Assembly: GCF_030209835.1 (NCBI RefSeq)
Contig: NZ_JARVRF010000064.1
Location: 62,001-126,000, forward strand
Source of the DNA: Arthrobacter sp. efr-133-R2A-120
GTDB lineage: Bacteria; Actinomycetota; Actinomycetes; Actinomycetales; Micrococcaceae
Reading direction: 5' to 3'
DNA length: 64,000 bases
Shown: one piece after another, positions 44,269 to 52,841 of the stretch
Layout: every line of letters begins with the position of its first letter
How positions within the stretch are numbered: the stretch's first letter is position 1
Position numbers and translations under genes: made by a program
Notes under the pieces: model-generated
The model's input: the letters and a program-made list of their open reading frames with translations, nothing else
What the model was told of the DNA's origin: nothing
Database searches by the model: none

Positions 44269-45861
44269 ATGAAGAATTCGCGTTTATTGCTCGGCTGGGT
44301 CGCAGCCGCGGCAGCTGTGTCGCTCACCGGATGCGGGGGAGCCACTCCCACCGCAGCATTGGCCAAGCCGGAGTCGGTCGTCATTGCGGTCGGCGCCCTC
44401 CCGGACAGCCTCACCCCCGCCCCGTGGGGCGGCAGTGCATCACACGTTGTGCTCAGCGGCCTCGGTTCCCAGTTGCTGGAGTACAAAACCGGCGCGACTG
44501 ATGACCAATCATGCTCGACGCCGTCTACCGCGGTCACCGGGCGGCTCGCCGAGAGCGCCGTACCCGCCACGGACGGCAAAGGGGTCATCGTCAAGCTGCG
44601 GAAGCTGACAAGCCAATTTGGAAACACCCTCTCGGCTGAGGACGTGAAATGGAGCCTGGCGATTGGCATGGTGCGGCAGCCCGTCATGAAGGGGACGCTC
44701 AAGAGCAGCGGATTCAACGTGGACAACCTCGTCACCGTGATCGATGACCGCACTGTTGAACTCAACACCCTGGGGACGACGTCATACACGCTCGAGTCAC
44801 TGCAGAACAATCTCTTCTACATCCACGACAGCAAGGAAGCGAAACTTCACGTCACGCCGGATGACCCGACGGCAAACAAGTGGCTCTCGAAGAACCTGGC
44901 CGACTACAGCGGGTGGAAGCTCGAGGAGTTTACTCCCGGGACGTCCCTGACCGTGACCGCGGACCCGAACTGGGGAGGCGATCGAGGCTCAGTGAAGCGT
45001 GTTGTGGTCAAGGCCGTTCCCGACACCGCAACCCGGACCCAATTGGTGAAGACCGGCGAGGCCCAGATTGCCAACGGCTTCGAATATGACCAATACAGTT
45101 CCATGACCGGCGTCAGCGGAGTGAGTGTTCTCAAGTGCACCAGCCAGACCCGCGACACCATGATGTTCAACACGAAGACCGGTCCGCTGGCAGACGAGAA
45201 GGTTCGCCAGGCAGTCTCCATGGCGATCGACCGGGCCGCCCTGGCCAAGGGCGCCTATGCCGGCCTCGCGGACCCTGCGGGCTCGATCTTTCCGACGGTG
45301 AAGGATTCGCCCACCTACAAATACGACCCCGACGGGGCCAAGAAGCTGCTGGCACAGACCCAGTACGCGAACGGGTTCCCGCTGACATTGAGCTACAGCG
45401 TGAGCCGCCCGGGTCCCGTCGCGAAGAGTTCAGCCGTCCTCATCCAGTCCATGCTGGCGAAGGTGGGCATCACGGTGCAGCTGTTGAATGTGGCGAGCCC
45501 GACCGACTTCTCCTCCGCACTCATCGACGGCCGCTTCCAGGCCGTCCTGTACTCCGAGCCGATCGTCATCGCTGACCCTGCCTTCTACACCTACGCGTTC
45601 TACTCCACCGGAGCTCCGAGCAATAGCACCGGATGGTCCAATCCTGAATTCGATGCCACACGGACTCAGCTGGCCGCTACCCCCAGCACGAACACAGACC
45701 AGCGGGCGGCCCTGCTTAAGAAGATGGCCGGATTGGTTGACCAGGGCGCTCCGATTCTCTCCTTGGTGGAAGTCCGGAACCTGATCGTCAAGCAGGACAC
45801 CCTGACGGGAGCGGTACCGCTCACCAACGACCAGGTCTATTTCGCCGGTCTGGGCAAGTAA
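44269..45861 (+). CDS. Peptide-type ABC transporter substrate-binding lipoprotein (family 5)
   Basis: The 530-residue protein starts with a lipoprotein signal (LLLGWVAAAAAVSLTGCGG) and has the family 5 fold: LSAEDVKWSLAIGMVRQP, KCTSQTRDTMMFNTKTGPLADEKVRQAVSMAIDR. This is the size of dipeptide/oligopeptide-binding proteins. It is the substrate receptor of the importer at 38746-42480. A stem-loop terminator follows, so its transcript may end here. Confidence 0.92.
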   Translation: MKNSRLLLGWVAAAAAVSLTGCGGATPTAALAKPESVVIAVGALPDSLTPAPWGGSASHVVLSGLGSQLLEYKTGATDDQSCSTPSTAVTGRLAESAVPATDGKGVIVKLRKLTSQFGNTLSAEDVKWSLAIGMVRQPVMKGTLKSSGFNVDNLVTVIDDRTVELNTLGTTSYTLESLQNNLFYIHDSKEAKLHVTPDDPTANKWLSKNLADYSGWKLEEFTPGTSLTVTADPNWGGDRGSVKRVVVKAVPDTATRTQLVKTGEAQIANGFEYDQYSSMTGVSGVSVLKCTSQTRDTMMFNTKTGPLADEKVRQAVSMAIDRAALAKGAYAGLADPAGSIFPTVKDSPTYKYDPDGAKKLLAQTQYANGFPLTLSYSVSRPGPVAKSSAVLIQSMLAKVGITVQLLNVASPTDFSSALIDGRFQAVLYSEPIVIADPAFYTYAFYSTGAPSNSTGWSNPEFDATRTQLAATPSTNTDQRAALLKKMAGLVDQGAPILSLVEVRNLIVKQDTLTGAVPLTNDQVYFAGLGK

Positions 45862-45881
45862 CAAAACCCTATGAAACACGT

Positions 45882-45915
45882 AGTTCTGGCCGGCGGGCGA
45901 CCGCCGGCCAGAACT
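45882..45915. terminator. Perfect 15-base-pair stem-loop after the binding protein gene
   Basis: AGTTCTGGCCGGCGG (45882-45896) pairs perfectly with CCGCCGGCCAGAACT (45901-45915) around a GCGA tetraloop. It lies between the binding protein (ends 45861) and the isochorismatase-like gene (starts 45968). Confidence 0.8.
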
Positions 45916-45967
45916 CACCCGACCCCGGTTTCCCCATGACCCCGGATCCGCTTGAAGGAAGAAGACC

Positions 45968-46642
45968 ATGATTGAAATCTGCGGCAAACCCGTCCGCGAC
46001 ACCCTGGAGGAACTGCTCGATCCCGCCACCACCGCCTTGGTTGTCATCGACATGCAGGTAGGAGCTGTTTCGCACGGAGGCGCAATTGGGGATTCCGGGC
46101 ATGACATGAGCATGATGCCGTCCGTTGTCGAAAAATGCGGCCGTGCCATCACCGCCGCACGGGCCAACCGGGTGCCGGTTTTCCATATTCGCGTCGAGAA
46201 CCTTCCCGACGGCGCAAGTTCTCCGGCGGCCTGGTTGCGTGCCCTCTATACCGCGGCGAACGGCCGCCCTATCGACCTCGGCAAGCTCAGTGCCAAAGGC
46301 GACCCCGCGACGGAATTTTGCGAACCCTGCATGCCCGAAGACGGGGAAGTCGTCATCACCAAACGACGCCCCAGCGCTTTCATTGCCACCGAACTCGCCT
46401 TGCTGCTGCGCAGCCAGGGGATTGAGTCGGTGGCGCTCGTGGGCGTTTCCACCGGTGGCTGTGTGGAAGCAACCCTGCGCGACGCCGTGCACAACGACTT
46501 CTATGCCGTGCTGCTCGAGGACGCGGTGGGAGCCTACGACACGGTGGTACACGATGCCGCGTTGACCGTCATGCGGGCCCGGCACGACGTCTGCACCCTC
46601 GATGAAGCTATTGCCGTCTGGGAGACGGCCAGCACCTCCTGA
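45968..46642 (+). CDS. Isochorismatase-like cysteine hydrolase
   Basis: The 224-residue protein has the catalytic Asp28 (LVVIDMQ), Lys132 (VVITKRRPSAF) and Cys165 (GVSTGGCVEATLRDA) of this superfamily, with the expected spacing. Members include N-carbamoylsarcosine amidase, maleamate amidase, biuret hydrolase and nicotinamidase. With a hydantoinase and other amidases around, a role hydrolysing a carbamoyl or amide intermediate is likely. The ATG follows GAAGGAAG. Confidence 0.9.
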   Translation: MIEICGKPVRDTLEELLDPATTALVVIDMQVGAVSHGGAIGDSGHDMSMMPSVVEKCGRAITAARANRVPVFHIRVENLPDGASSPAAWLRALYTAANGRPIDLGKLSAKGDPATEFCEPCMPEDGEVVITKRRPSAFIATELALLLRSQGIESVALVGVSTGGCVEATLRDAVHNDFYAVLLEDAVGAYDTVVHDAALTVMRARHDVCTLDEAIAVWETASTS

Positions 46643-46670
46643 ACATCCGGATCCAAGGGAAGGAGCGAAA

Positions 46671-47396
46671 ATGGGCGGTTTGCTCAGCGGCCGGATCTAC
46701 CGGCTCGGCGGGGACATCGAATTGGACGAGCACGTGAGCTGGTGCCCGCACGGCGTACGGCGTACGCAAGCGGTGAACTGCTACTTGATCAAGGGCCCGT
46801 CCGGTTCAGTGCTGGTAGACACCGGCATACGCCTTCATCAGGACGACATCATCGAACAGCTTGATCGGTTGCTTTCACCGGGAGAGCCCCTATCCATTGT
46901 CCTCACCAGGACAGAAATGGAATGCTGCCTCAACATCCCGGCCATCGAGGAACACTTTGCGGTCGACGCGGTCTGGTACACGGGCGGAATCACCGTGCCC
47001 CGTTCGAAGGCTGAATCCAGGCGGATTGCCGTGGATCCGGGGACATCGAGGCGTGTAGAAGTGCTGGACGGCGTCGTCGTCGAACTCGTCTCACCGCTGC
47101 TCCGGCTCCTGCCGACGCTCTGGGTTTTCGATCCGGAATCGGGCGCGCTGCTGACCTCGGATGCGTTTACCCACGGCGGGGGTGCCGGCCCCGAGGCCCG
47201 TGAGGGGCTCCGGAAATTCCGCTGGTTTACAGGGGCGGATACCGGGCCGATCGCCAGGAACGTTGGCGACGTCTTCCGTGACCGCGATGTCCGCGCCGTC
47301 GGCCCCGGCTACGGAACTCCCTTTGTTGGCAGGGACCTGTGCCTTGAGCAGGCAGGCGAGCTCGCGCGGGCAATCGAGGAAATGGGTATCCAGTGA
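46671..47396 (+). CDS. MBL-fold protein A2, metal-site-altered member of the second pair
   Basis: The 241-residue protein resembles A1 (42545): VNCYLIKGPSGSVLVDTG and SPLLRLLPTLWVFDPESGALLTSDAFTHG match it closely. The metal motif is replaced by Arg80-Thr-Glu82-Met-Glu84-Cys85, and the C-terminal His by Tyr (GPGYGTPFVG). ATG at 46671 follows AAGGAG. Its partner B2 begins four bases before its end, so the two are coupled. Confidence 0.78.
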   Translation: MGGLLSGRIYRLGGDIELDEHVSWCPHGVRRTQAVNCYLIKGPSGSVLVDTGIRLHQDDIIEQLDRLLSPGEPLSIVLTRTEMECCLNIPAIEEHFAVDAVWYTGGITVPRSKAESRRIAVDPGTSRRVEVLDGVVVELVSPLLRLLPTLWVFDPESGALLTSDAFTHGGGAGPEAREGLRKFRWFTGADTGPIARNVGDVFRDRDVRAVGPGYGTPFVGRDLCLEQAGELARAIEEMGIQ

Positions 47397-48232
47397 ATGA
47401 AGGTCCAGTGAAGTACGATGCAGTCGAACTCCGTTGGCTTGCCGACGGAACTTACTGGCTGGGTGGCTGCCTGTCGGCCAACGCCCAGGGCCAGGAAGTC
47501 CACTATCACGTCTCCTCATACCTGTTGGTGGGCTCCAAGGCGACGCTCTTGGTGGACACGGGGGATCCGGCTCACCGTGCTGTTCTTCTTGCCCAACTGG
47601 AATTGGTTCTTGGTGAACGGCCCTTGGATTATGTCTTTCCGACCCATCCCGAGATCCCGCACGCCGGGAATCTGCCTGCCCTGTTGGACAAGTATCCCGA
47701 GGCGCTCGTGGTGGGTGACGTCCGTGATTACCATCTGCATTTCCCCGAATACCGCTCAAGGTTCCGGACGCAGGCGGCAGGCAGCCGGATCGATCTTGGC
47801 GATCGGGAGTTCCGCTTCCTTCCGGCCTTCATCCGGGACCTGGAGAACACTCTCTGGGGCCATGACGACGGCGCCCGGATGATGTTTGTTTCGGACGGCT
47901 TCTCCTTTATCCACGATGTCCCCGCAGCGCGCGGAGACGGGGCAGCAGAGGACGACGACGAACCGGTCCACCTTCCCGGTCAATGCCGCCTGTTGTCCGG
48001 CGAGATGCCGGAACCTCCCACGGTGGACCAAGCGGCGTATGGCACTGGCCGGGCTCTCTACTGGACGAAGTTCGTGGACGTCAGCGATGCCTTCGACGGC
48101 ATTGAAGCAGTACTGGACACGCTTCCCACGAAACTGATCGGCCCGGCCCACGGCAACGTGATCGACGACGTCGACGGAATGCTCAGGACGTCACTGGCCG
48201 CGCACAGGAAGGTCTATGCGGAAGGCCGCTGA
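47393..48232 (+). CDS. MBL-fold protein B2, partner of A2
   Basis: The 279-residue protein resembles B1: YVFPTHPEIPHAGN has His85, Glu87 and His90, and LIGPAHGNVID keeps the last His. MMFVSDGFSFIHD supplies the Asp. Arg replaces one His ligand (IRDLENTLWG), as in B1. GTG at 47393 overlaps A2's stop. The A/B order and spacing repeat those of the first pair, 4 kb upstream. Function is unknown; the altered metal site makes a lactonase or amidase assignment unsafe. Confidence 0.8.
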   Translation: MNEGPVKYDAVELRWLADGTYWLGGCLSANAQGQEVHYHVSSYLLVGSKATLLVDTGDPAHRAVLLAQLELVLGERPLDYVFPTHPEIPHAGNLPALLDKYPEALVVGDVRDYHLHFPEYRSRFRTQAAGSRIDLGDREFRFLPAFIRDLENTLWGHDDGARMMFVSDGFSFIHDVPAARGDGAAEDDDEPVHLPGQCRLLSGEMPEPPTVDQAAYGTGRALYWTKFVDVSDAFDGIEAVLDTLPTKLIGPAHGNVIDDVDGMLRTSLAAHRKVYAEGR

Positions 48233-48264
48233 TTGTATAGTGAAGTTCAGTTCAATATAATGAA
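48231..48264 (+). promoter_or_regulatory. Island promoter/operator before deacetylase 1
   Basis: TTCAATATAATGAA (48251-48264) carries a perfect TATAAT -10 at 48256-48261. Just upstream, TATAGTGAAG (48237-48246) is an inverted partial copy of the motif. The -35 (TTGTAT, 48233-48238) is weak. The arrangement matches that at 52842. Confidence 0.7.
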
Positions 48265-48316
48265 TTCTAGAATGCGACGCTTCGATTGATAGCGACGAAC
48301 GGCAAGGAGTGAGTCA

Positions 48317-49240
48317 ATGCGAGACCTCATTGGATACGGGGAAAACCCCCCGGTCGTGACTTGGCCGAATGGTGCCAAGGTGGCCGTCTCCATGGTCATC
48401 AACTACGAGGAAGGCGCGGAGAGCTCCATAGAAGCCGGTGATGAAAGCGATGAAGACGTCACGATTTTCGGTGGTTGGTCTTCGGATCCGGGCCGGCGGA
48501 GCTTGATGAAGGAATCCTTCTTCGAGTACGGCAGCAGGGTAGGCATCTGGCGCTTTTTGGCTTTGCTCCGGGACTACAACGTGCCCGCGACATTCATGGC
48601 GTGCGGCGTAGCCCTGGAACGAAACCCGGAGGCCGCCCAGGCGATCGTGCGCGATGGACACGAGATCTGCGCCCACGGCTACAAATGGCGGGGAACCGTC
48701 GGAATGACTCCGGCCGAAGAACTCGCCGAAATCCGGGCCTGCGTAGCGGCGATCGAGGGAGTCTCGGGTGTCCGGCCCGTAGGTTGGTACGTCCGCGAAG
48801 GAATCACGGAGAACACCCGTGCGATCCTCAAAGACGAGGGCTTTCTCTATGACTCGAATTCCTACGCGGATGACCTGCCGTATTTTGTCTCAGCCGGAGA
48901 CTCCCGCCACCTGGTGGTCCCTTACTCGGGTGACACGAATGACGCGAGGTTTTGGGGCCCCGGAAGCCTCGGGACAGCGGATGACTTCTTCAATGTACTG
49001 AAGGACAGCCTCGACTGCCTTCTGATCGAAGGGGAAACCGTACCCAGGATGATGTCCGTAGGAGTGCACTTGCGCATCGGCGGGCGGCCCAGCGTCGCCT
49101 TGGGCGTCAGGCGCTTCCTGGAGTATGCGCGTGCGCGGAACGACGTTTGGTTCGCCACGAGGGAGGAAATTGCCCGGTGGTGGATCGCCAACCCGCCTGC
49201 CGCAGGCCGGCTCGAAGCAGCGTACGAAGGCCGCGCGTGA
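48317..49240 (+). CDS. PuuE-like polysaccharide-deacetylase-fold hydrolase 1
   Basis: The 307-residue protein is a NodB-fold protein of the PuuE type, with VINYEEGAESS at the start (Glu in place of a metal ligand) and GHEICAHGYKWRG. This subgroup includes cofactor-independent allantoinase and other amide or imide hydrolases, not only sugar deacetylases. No signal peptide is present, so it works in the cytoplasm. A paralogue is at 51893. ATG follows AAGGAG. In context, an imide/amide substrate is more likely than a polysaccharide. Confidence 0.87.
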   Translation: MRDLIGYGENPPVVTWPNGAKVAVSMVINYEEGAESSIEAGDESDEDVTIFGGWSSDPGRRSLMKESFFEYGSRVGIWRFLALLRDYNVPATFMACGVALERNPEAAQAIVRDGHEICAHGYKWRGTVGMTPAEELAEIRACVAAIEGVSGVRPVGWYVREGITENTRAILKDEGFLYDSNSYADDLPYFVSAGDSRHLVVPYSGDTNDARFWGPGSLGTADDFFNVLKDSLDCLLIEGETVPRMMSVGVHLRIGGRPSVALGVRRFLEYARARNDVWFATREEIARWWIANPPAAGRLEAAYEGRA

Positions 49241-49269
49241 CTACGTCAATGCCTGGAGGAAGGACTCCA

Positions 49270-49671
49270 ATGGCCACGGATATTTCACGCTTGGTCCACA
49301 ACGTCAATGAACAAGGTTTTACGGCGTTGGAGAAGACCGGACTTCGCGGACAAAGGGACCAAGGCCTCGTCTCCACGCTCATCTCGCGTGACCTGAGCGG
49401 CTCGGACGACCTATGCGTCAGTTGGGGCAGGATCCTCCCCGGACAACATCATCTCTGCCATCACCACCCCGATGCCTCCGAGTTCTACGTGGTCATTTCG
49501 GGCGAGCCCCTCGTCCTTCTGGGCGATACCGAGTACCGGGCCAAGCCAGGAGATGGCATCTACATTCCCCGAGGGACTACCCATGGCATTACCAACGACG
49601 GCGACGAAGACGTCAACCTGGTTGTCGGCGTCAGCAAGCCCGCCGACTGGCAGTTCGTGGCGGACGAGTGA
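49270..49671 (+). CDS. Small cupin-domain protein
   Basis: The 133-residue protein is a single cupin with the metal-type motif HHLCHHHPDASEFYVVISGEP and GDGIYIPRGTTHGITNDG (both cupin motifs with His and Glu). It could bind a metal and act as an isomerase or oxygenase. ATG at 49270 follows GGAGGAAGGA. It lies directly before the HpcH-like gene with a TGATG overlap, and after deacetylase 1. Confidence 0.85.
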   Translation: MATDISRLVHNVNEQGFTALEKTGLRGQRDQGLVSTLISRDLSGSDDLCVSWGRILPGQHHLCHHHPDASEFYVVISGEPLVLLGDTEYRAKPGDGIYIPRGTTHGITNDGDEDVNLVVGVSKPADWQFVADE

Positions 49672-50411
49672 TGGCGACGTCGTTGGTCCGGCAGGTTGGA
49701 CTCATCACTGCCGAGCCGACCCCCACGCTGTTGTCCGTGGTTGCCTACCGAAACCTGGATTTCTTGGTCCTCGACGCGGAACAGACAACATTGACGCTGC
49801 AGCAATGCGCCGATGCGGTCCAGCGGCTGTCCGGCGCCAATACCCGGGTTGCCGTCCGTGTCCCTGACCTTGATGACATGACCTTGGTGGCGTTCGCCAA
49901 CACGGGTGTGGACGAGATCGTGCTCCCCAGGGTGCGGCATCCGAAAGAACTCGAACGGGCCTACCGGGCGACAAGGTTCGGCCCTCATGGGTTCCGGCCG
50001 AAACAGGCTTCCTTCGCCTCGGCGTTCGGTGCGGACTATTCGCTGGAGCCCCGGCTGTCGGTGCTGTTTGAGACGGTGGAAGCCATCGACGCCGTCGAAG
50101 ACTTCGTGGCGTTGGAGTGTTTCGACGGCGGTTGGGTAGGTCCCACGGACCTTGCAAGCGAACTGCTGAAGCAGGGGAGGCCCGGGGCGGTCGCGCTTGA
50201 GGAATCCGTCCAGCGCGTCGTTGATGTCCTCGGCGCTGCCGGCCAGAGCGTGGGCCTTCCCGCAGCCGACATTGCCAGTGCCGGCGATGTCCATGCCCGG
50301 GGGGCCGATCGCGCCGCGGTGTACTGGGAGCGGGAGCTCGCCTCGATGATCGCGCAGCTGGCTGCAGCCGTCGCGCCGGAGACGCGCGTCACGAGGTGTG
50401 ACTCCCTGTGA
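49671..50411 (+). CDS. HpcH/HpaI-family aldolase-like protein
   Basis: The 246-residue protein is a TIM barrel of the HpcH/HpaI group: FLVLDAEQTT, VAVRVPD, LFETVEAIDAVEDFV (Glu metal ligand) and CFDGGWVGPTDLA (Asp). The metal site is present, but the flanking loops differ from true HpaI, and it is shorter. The family cleaves 2-keto-3-deoxy acids or acts on CoA esters. Coupled to the cupin gene upstream. Confidence 0.75.
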   Translation: MATSLVRQVGLITAEPTPTLLSVVAYRNLDFLVLDAEQTTLTLQQCADAVQRLSGANTRVAVRVPDLDDMTLVAFANTGVDEIVLPRVRHPKELERAYRATRFGPHGFRPKQASFASAFGADYSLEPRLSVLFETVEAIDAVEDFVALECFDGGWVGPTDLASELLKQGRPGAVALEESVQRVVDVLGAAGQSVGLPAADIASAGDVHARGADRAAVYWERELASMIAQLAAAVAPETRVTRCDSL

Positions 50412-50523
50412 AAATGAACCGCGTGGTTCTTCTGCAGCGATGCCGATGCTGGCATGCTGTGACGATGAAGAAGGGCTCGACGCCGGAGGATCCAGCCCGG
50501 ATTCTTCGTTTAGTTGACGAGTC

Positions 50524-50537
50524 TTCGATATACTGAT
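50524..50537 (+). promoter_or_regulatory. Island operator before the XRE-cupin regulator
   Basis: TTCGATATACTGAT contains the -10 box TATACT (50529-50534), about 30 bases before the regulator start. It matches the island motif. No good -35 was found (TTCGTT at 50505), so the promoter may need an activator. Confidence 0.6.
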
Positions 50538-50563
50538 GAGTGCTGGAACACTGAGGAGCCGTA

Positions 50564-51181
50564 TTGGGAAGCACGGAAGTTGTTAAAGTCGACGACGATG
50601 ACACTCTGCACCGCAACCTGTGGATCACCCACTTGGGGGCCATGCTCAAGGAACAGCGTGCCGGGCGATTCACGGTCGAGGAATTGGCGGACCGGGCCGG
50701 CGTCAGCGCCGGACTGATCAGCCAGATCGAGCGCGGCATCGGTAATCCGTCATTCGCCACGCTCCTTCGCCTGGCCAATTCCCTCGGTGTGCCGCTGGCG
50801 AGGATGTTTACCGATCCCAGCGAGACCCAGAACCACATGCTGGTGCGCCGGGCCGATCGCCGCCGCATCGAGATTCCTTCTCAGGGAATCGTCATGGAAC
50901 TGATCGTGCCGGATGCGGACCGAAAGCTTGGCGTCATCAACATGACCATCCCCGCGCATTTCGACGGCGCGGAGGTTCCGCATTCGCACGAGGGTGAGGA
51001 ATGCGTCGTGGTCCAGACCGGCACACTCGTAGCGAGTGTCGGCGGGCAGGAATTCACTTTGGGCGAGGGCGACAGCCTGACCTATGACGCCACGTTGCCG
51101 CATTGGTGGAGCAACCTCACGGACACCGCGGCGGTCATGGTGGCGATCTCGACGCCGCCGTCGCTGGGCAAATCGCATTGA
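50564..51181 (+). CDS. XRE-cupin transcriptional regulator
   Basis: The 205-residue protein has an XRE helix-turn-helix at residues about 25-80 (EELADRAGVSAGLISQIERG) and a cupin at about 125-200 (HSHEGEECVVVQTGTLVASVGG). This two-domain type senses small ligands, often in amine or amide catabolism. TTG at 50564 follows GAGGAG. A copy of the shared island motif lies before it, which suggests autoregulation. It is the only DNA-binding protein of its kind in the island and is the best candidate to bind that motif. The next gene overlaps by 4 bases. Confidence 0.9.
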   Translation: MGSTEVVKVDDDDTLHRNLWITHLGAMLKEQRAGRFTVEELADRAGVSAGLISQIERGIGNPSFATLLRLANSLGVPLARMFTDPSETQNHMLVRRADRRRIEIPSQGIVMELIVPDADRKLGVINMTIPAHFDGAEVPHSHEGEECVVVQTGTLVASVGGQEFTLGEGDSLTYDATLPHWWSNLTDTAAVMVAISTPPSLGKSH

Positions 51182-51903
51182 CCAGCCGCCCGCCTGGCCC
51201 GTCTTCCCGCTTGGGGATGCTTGTGCCGTCGTCGAACTCCAACGCGGAGTCCCTGACAGCCGACATCCTGGCCGGATCGCCCGACGTCGGCGTCCACTAC
51301 AGCCGCTTCCGGCTCCCCGCGGACCTCGATGACCGCATCGATGCGAAGGTTCTCGGCGACGCGCCGTCACTGCTCAGCGATGCCGAGCTGGGTGCCATCG
51401 CGTTCCACGGAACGTCGGGATCCTGGACCGGCCTCGAAGGCGACCGGGCGCTCGTCGACTCATTGACGGAGGCCACTGGCGCCCCGGCCACCACCGCATC
51501 CCTGGCGCTTGTTGCCGCCCTGGAAGCGCTCGACGCCGGCCGGGTCGCCGTCGTTTTTCCCGGCCCCGCGGGCATCGTGGCACTCATTGAACGTGAGTAC
51601 GCAGCCAGCGGCCTGGAAGTAGTCCGTTCGTCGGTGCCCGCGAGGTCAATGTCCAATCCGGAAATCTCGCGGATGTCCGGCACGGAAATCGGCGCGCTCA
51701 TGAAGCCCGCCTTTGGTTCCGACGTCGACGCGGTGGTCTGTATCGGGACGAACCTTCGCTCCGCCTATCTGGCTGCCGGCTTCGAAGCCGAGTTCGGCGT
51801 GCCCGTGGTCGACAGCGCAACAGCCACGCTGTGGCATCTCCTCCGGCTGGCCGGAACTGCGCGCCCGATCCCGGGATGGGGCGCGCTGCTCGCTAGCGTT
51901 TAG
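51178..51903 (+). CDS. Asp/Glu-racemase-fold enzyme with one cysteine (AMDase/maleate-isomerase-like)
   Basis: The 241-residue protein fits the Asp/Glu racemase superfamily with LGMLVPSSNSNAES at the start. Maleate isomerases have two catalytic Cys; here the first position is Gly78 (FHGTSGSWTG), while the second Cys188 is present (AVVCIGTNLRSA). Arylmalonate decarboxylase also uses one Cys with a Gly at the first site. It may therefore be a decarboxylase or an isomerase. TTG at 51178 overlaps the regulator's stop; ATG at 51217 is an alternative. It converges with deacetylase 2 with an 11-base overlap. Confidence 0.78.
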   Translation: MTSRPPGPSSRLGMLVPSSNSNAESLTADILAGSPDVGVHYSRFRLPADLDDRIDAKVLGDAPSLLSDAELGAIAFHGTSGSWTGLEGDRALVDSLTEATGAPATTASLALVAALEALDAGRVAVVFPGPAGIVALIEREYAASGLEVVRSSVPARSMSNPEISRMSGTEIGALMKPAFGSDVDAVVCIGTNLRSAYLAAGFEAEFGVPVVDSATATLWHLLRLAGTARPIPGWGALLASV

Positions 51904-52813
51904 GGCTCGTATTGAGCAGCCAAGCCTCGATGATCTGCGAACGCGTCGCGATCCACGCTGAGTTTTTGCCCGCGTGGGACAAGAATGTGTCCAGGGCGGT
52001 TGCGTAGGCAGGGCGGCCAATGAGTCGCGGGTGCAAGCCCACGTTCATGACGGACGGGCAGGGTCGGCTGTCAGTGAGCATCATGTCCAGCGTGCCGCAC
52101 AATTGGCGGGCGAATGCGGTGGCCGTGGGGAACTGCCTGAAGAGGCCCGAGTCGTTGGTGTCACCGGCGTAGGGCAGCACCGGCAACCCGGTTCCGTCGT
52201 TCCCCGCATTGTCCATCCCGGTTCCACAATGCGGCAAGTCGTCGTTGAAGCTATTGGACTCATACATGAATCCGGCGGCGGCGAGGATGTCCCGCGTGCC
52301 CGGGTTGAGTCCGTCGCGCGAGTACCAGCTCGTGGGCGGAACGCCGGTGCTCTTGGCGATGGAGTCGCGGGACGCGGTAATGAGCGCGTGTTCCTCCTCG
52401 GGAGCGAGCCCGGCGTGGGTATCCCAGTTGTAGCCGTGGTCGGCAATTTCGTGGCCGTCCCTGACGAGCGCAGCAGCGATCTGCGGGTTTTGCTCAAGCG
52501 CCGTGGCACAGCAGAAAGCAGTTGCCCTCGCGTCGTGGCGCCTCAATATCCGCAACACCCGCCAGATACCTGCCCTTGATCCGTATTCGAAAGCCGATTC
52601 GAGCGTGAGATTCCGGACCGTGGGGTGGGCGGGGTGATTGATCCAGTGGGCGCCAAGATCGTCCGCTGGGCCTCCGCGGGCCATGCTGCGCTCCGCTCCG
52701 TCTTCGACATTGATCACCAGGGACACGGCAACGCGTGCACCCCCGGGCCAGCGAAACTCCGGTGGATGCTCGCCGTAGCCCACGAAATCCCGAGCGGTGG
52801 AGGGGACTGGCAC
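51893..52813 (-). CDS. PuuE-like polysaccharide-deacetylase-fold hydrolase 2
   Basis: The 306-residue protein resembles hydrolase 1 (48317): FVGYGEHPPEFRWPGGARVA at the start, VINVEDGAERS, FEYGSRAGIWRVL and GHEIADHGYNW match it. GTG at 52813 follows AGGAG. No signal peptide. It is divergent from the amidohydrolase at 52895, sharing a bidirectional operator region. Two such paralogues in one island suggest two similar amide/imide steps or two enantiomers. The Tyr of YEEGAE in hydrolase 1 is replaced by Val here (VEDGAE). Confidence 0.87.
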   Translation of the reverse strand: MPVPSTARDFVGYGEHPPEFRWPGGARVAVSLVINVEDGAERSMARGGPADDLGAHWINHPAHPTVRNLTLESAFEYGSRAGIWRVLRILRRHDARATAFCCATALEQNPQIAAALVRDGHEIADHGYNWDTHAGLAPEEEHALITASRDSIAKSTGVPPTSWYSRDGLNPGTRDILAAAGFMYESNSFNDDLPHCGTGMDNAGNDGTGLPVLPYAGDTNDSGLFRQFPTATAFARQLCGTLDMMLTDSRPCPSVMNVGLHPRLIGRPAYATALDTFLSHAGKNSAWIATRSQIIEAWLLNTSPKR

Positions 52814-52841
52814 TGTGGAATCTCCTCTGTGCTTATTCTCT

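Noticed and set aside
42545..48232. Calling the MBL proteins beta-lactamases or lactonases
   Set aside because: The metal motifs are altered in all four, so a named hydrolase function is not supported.
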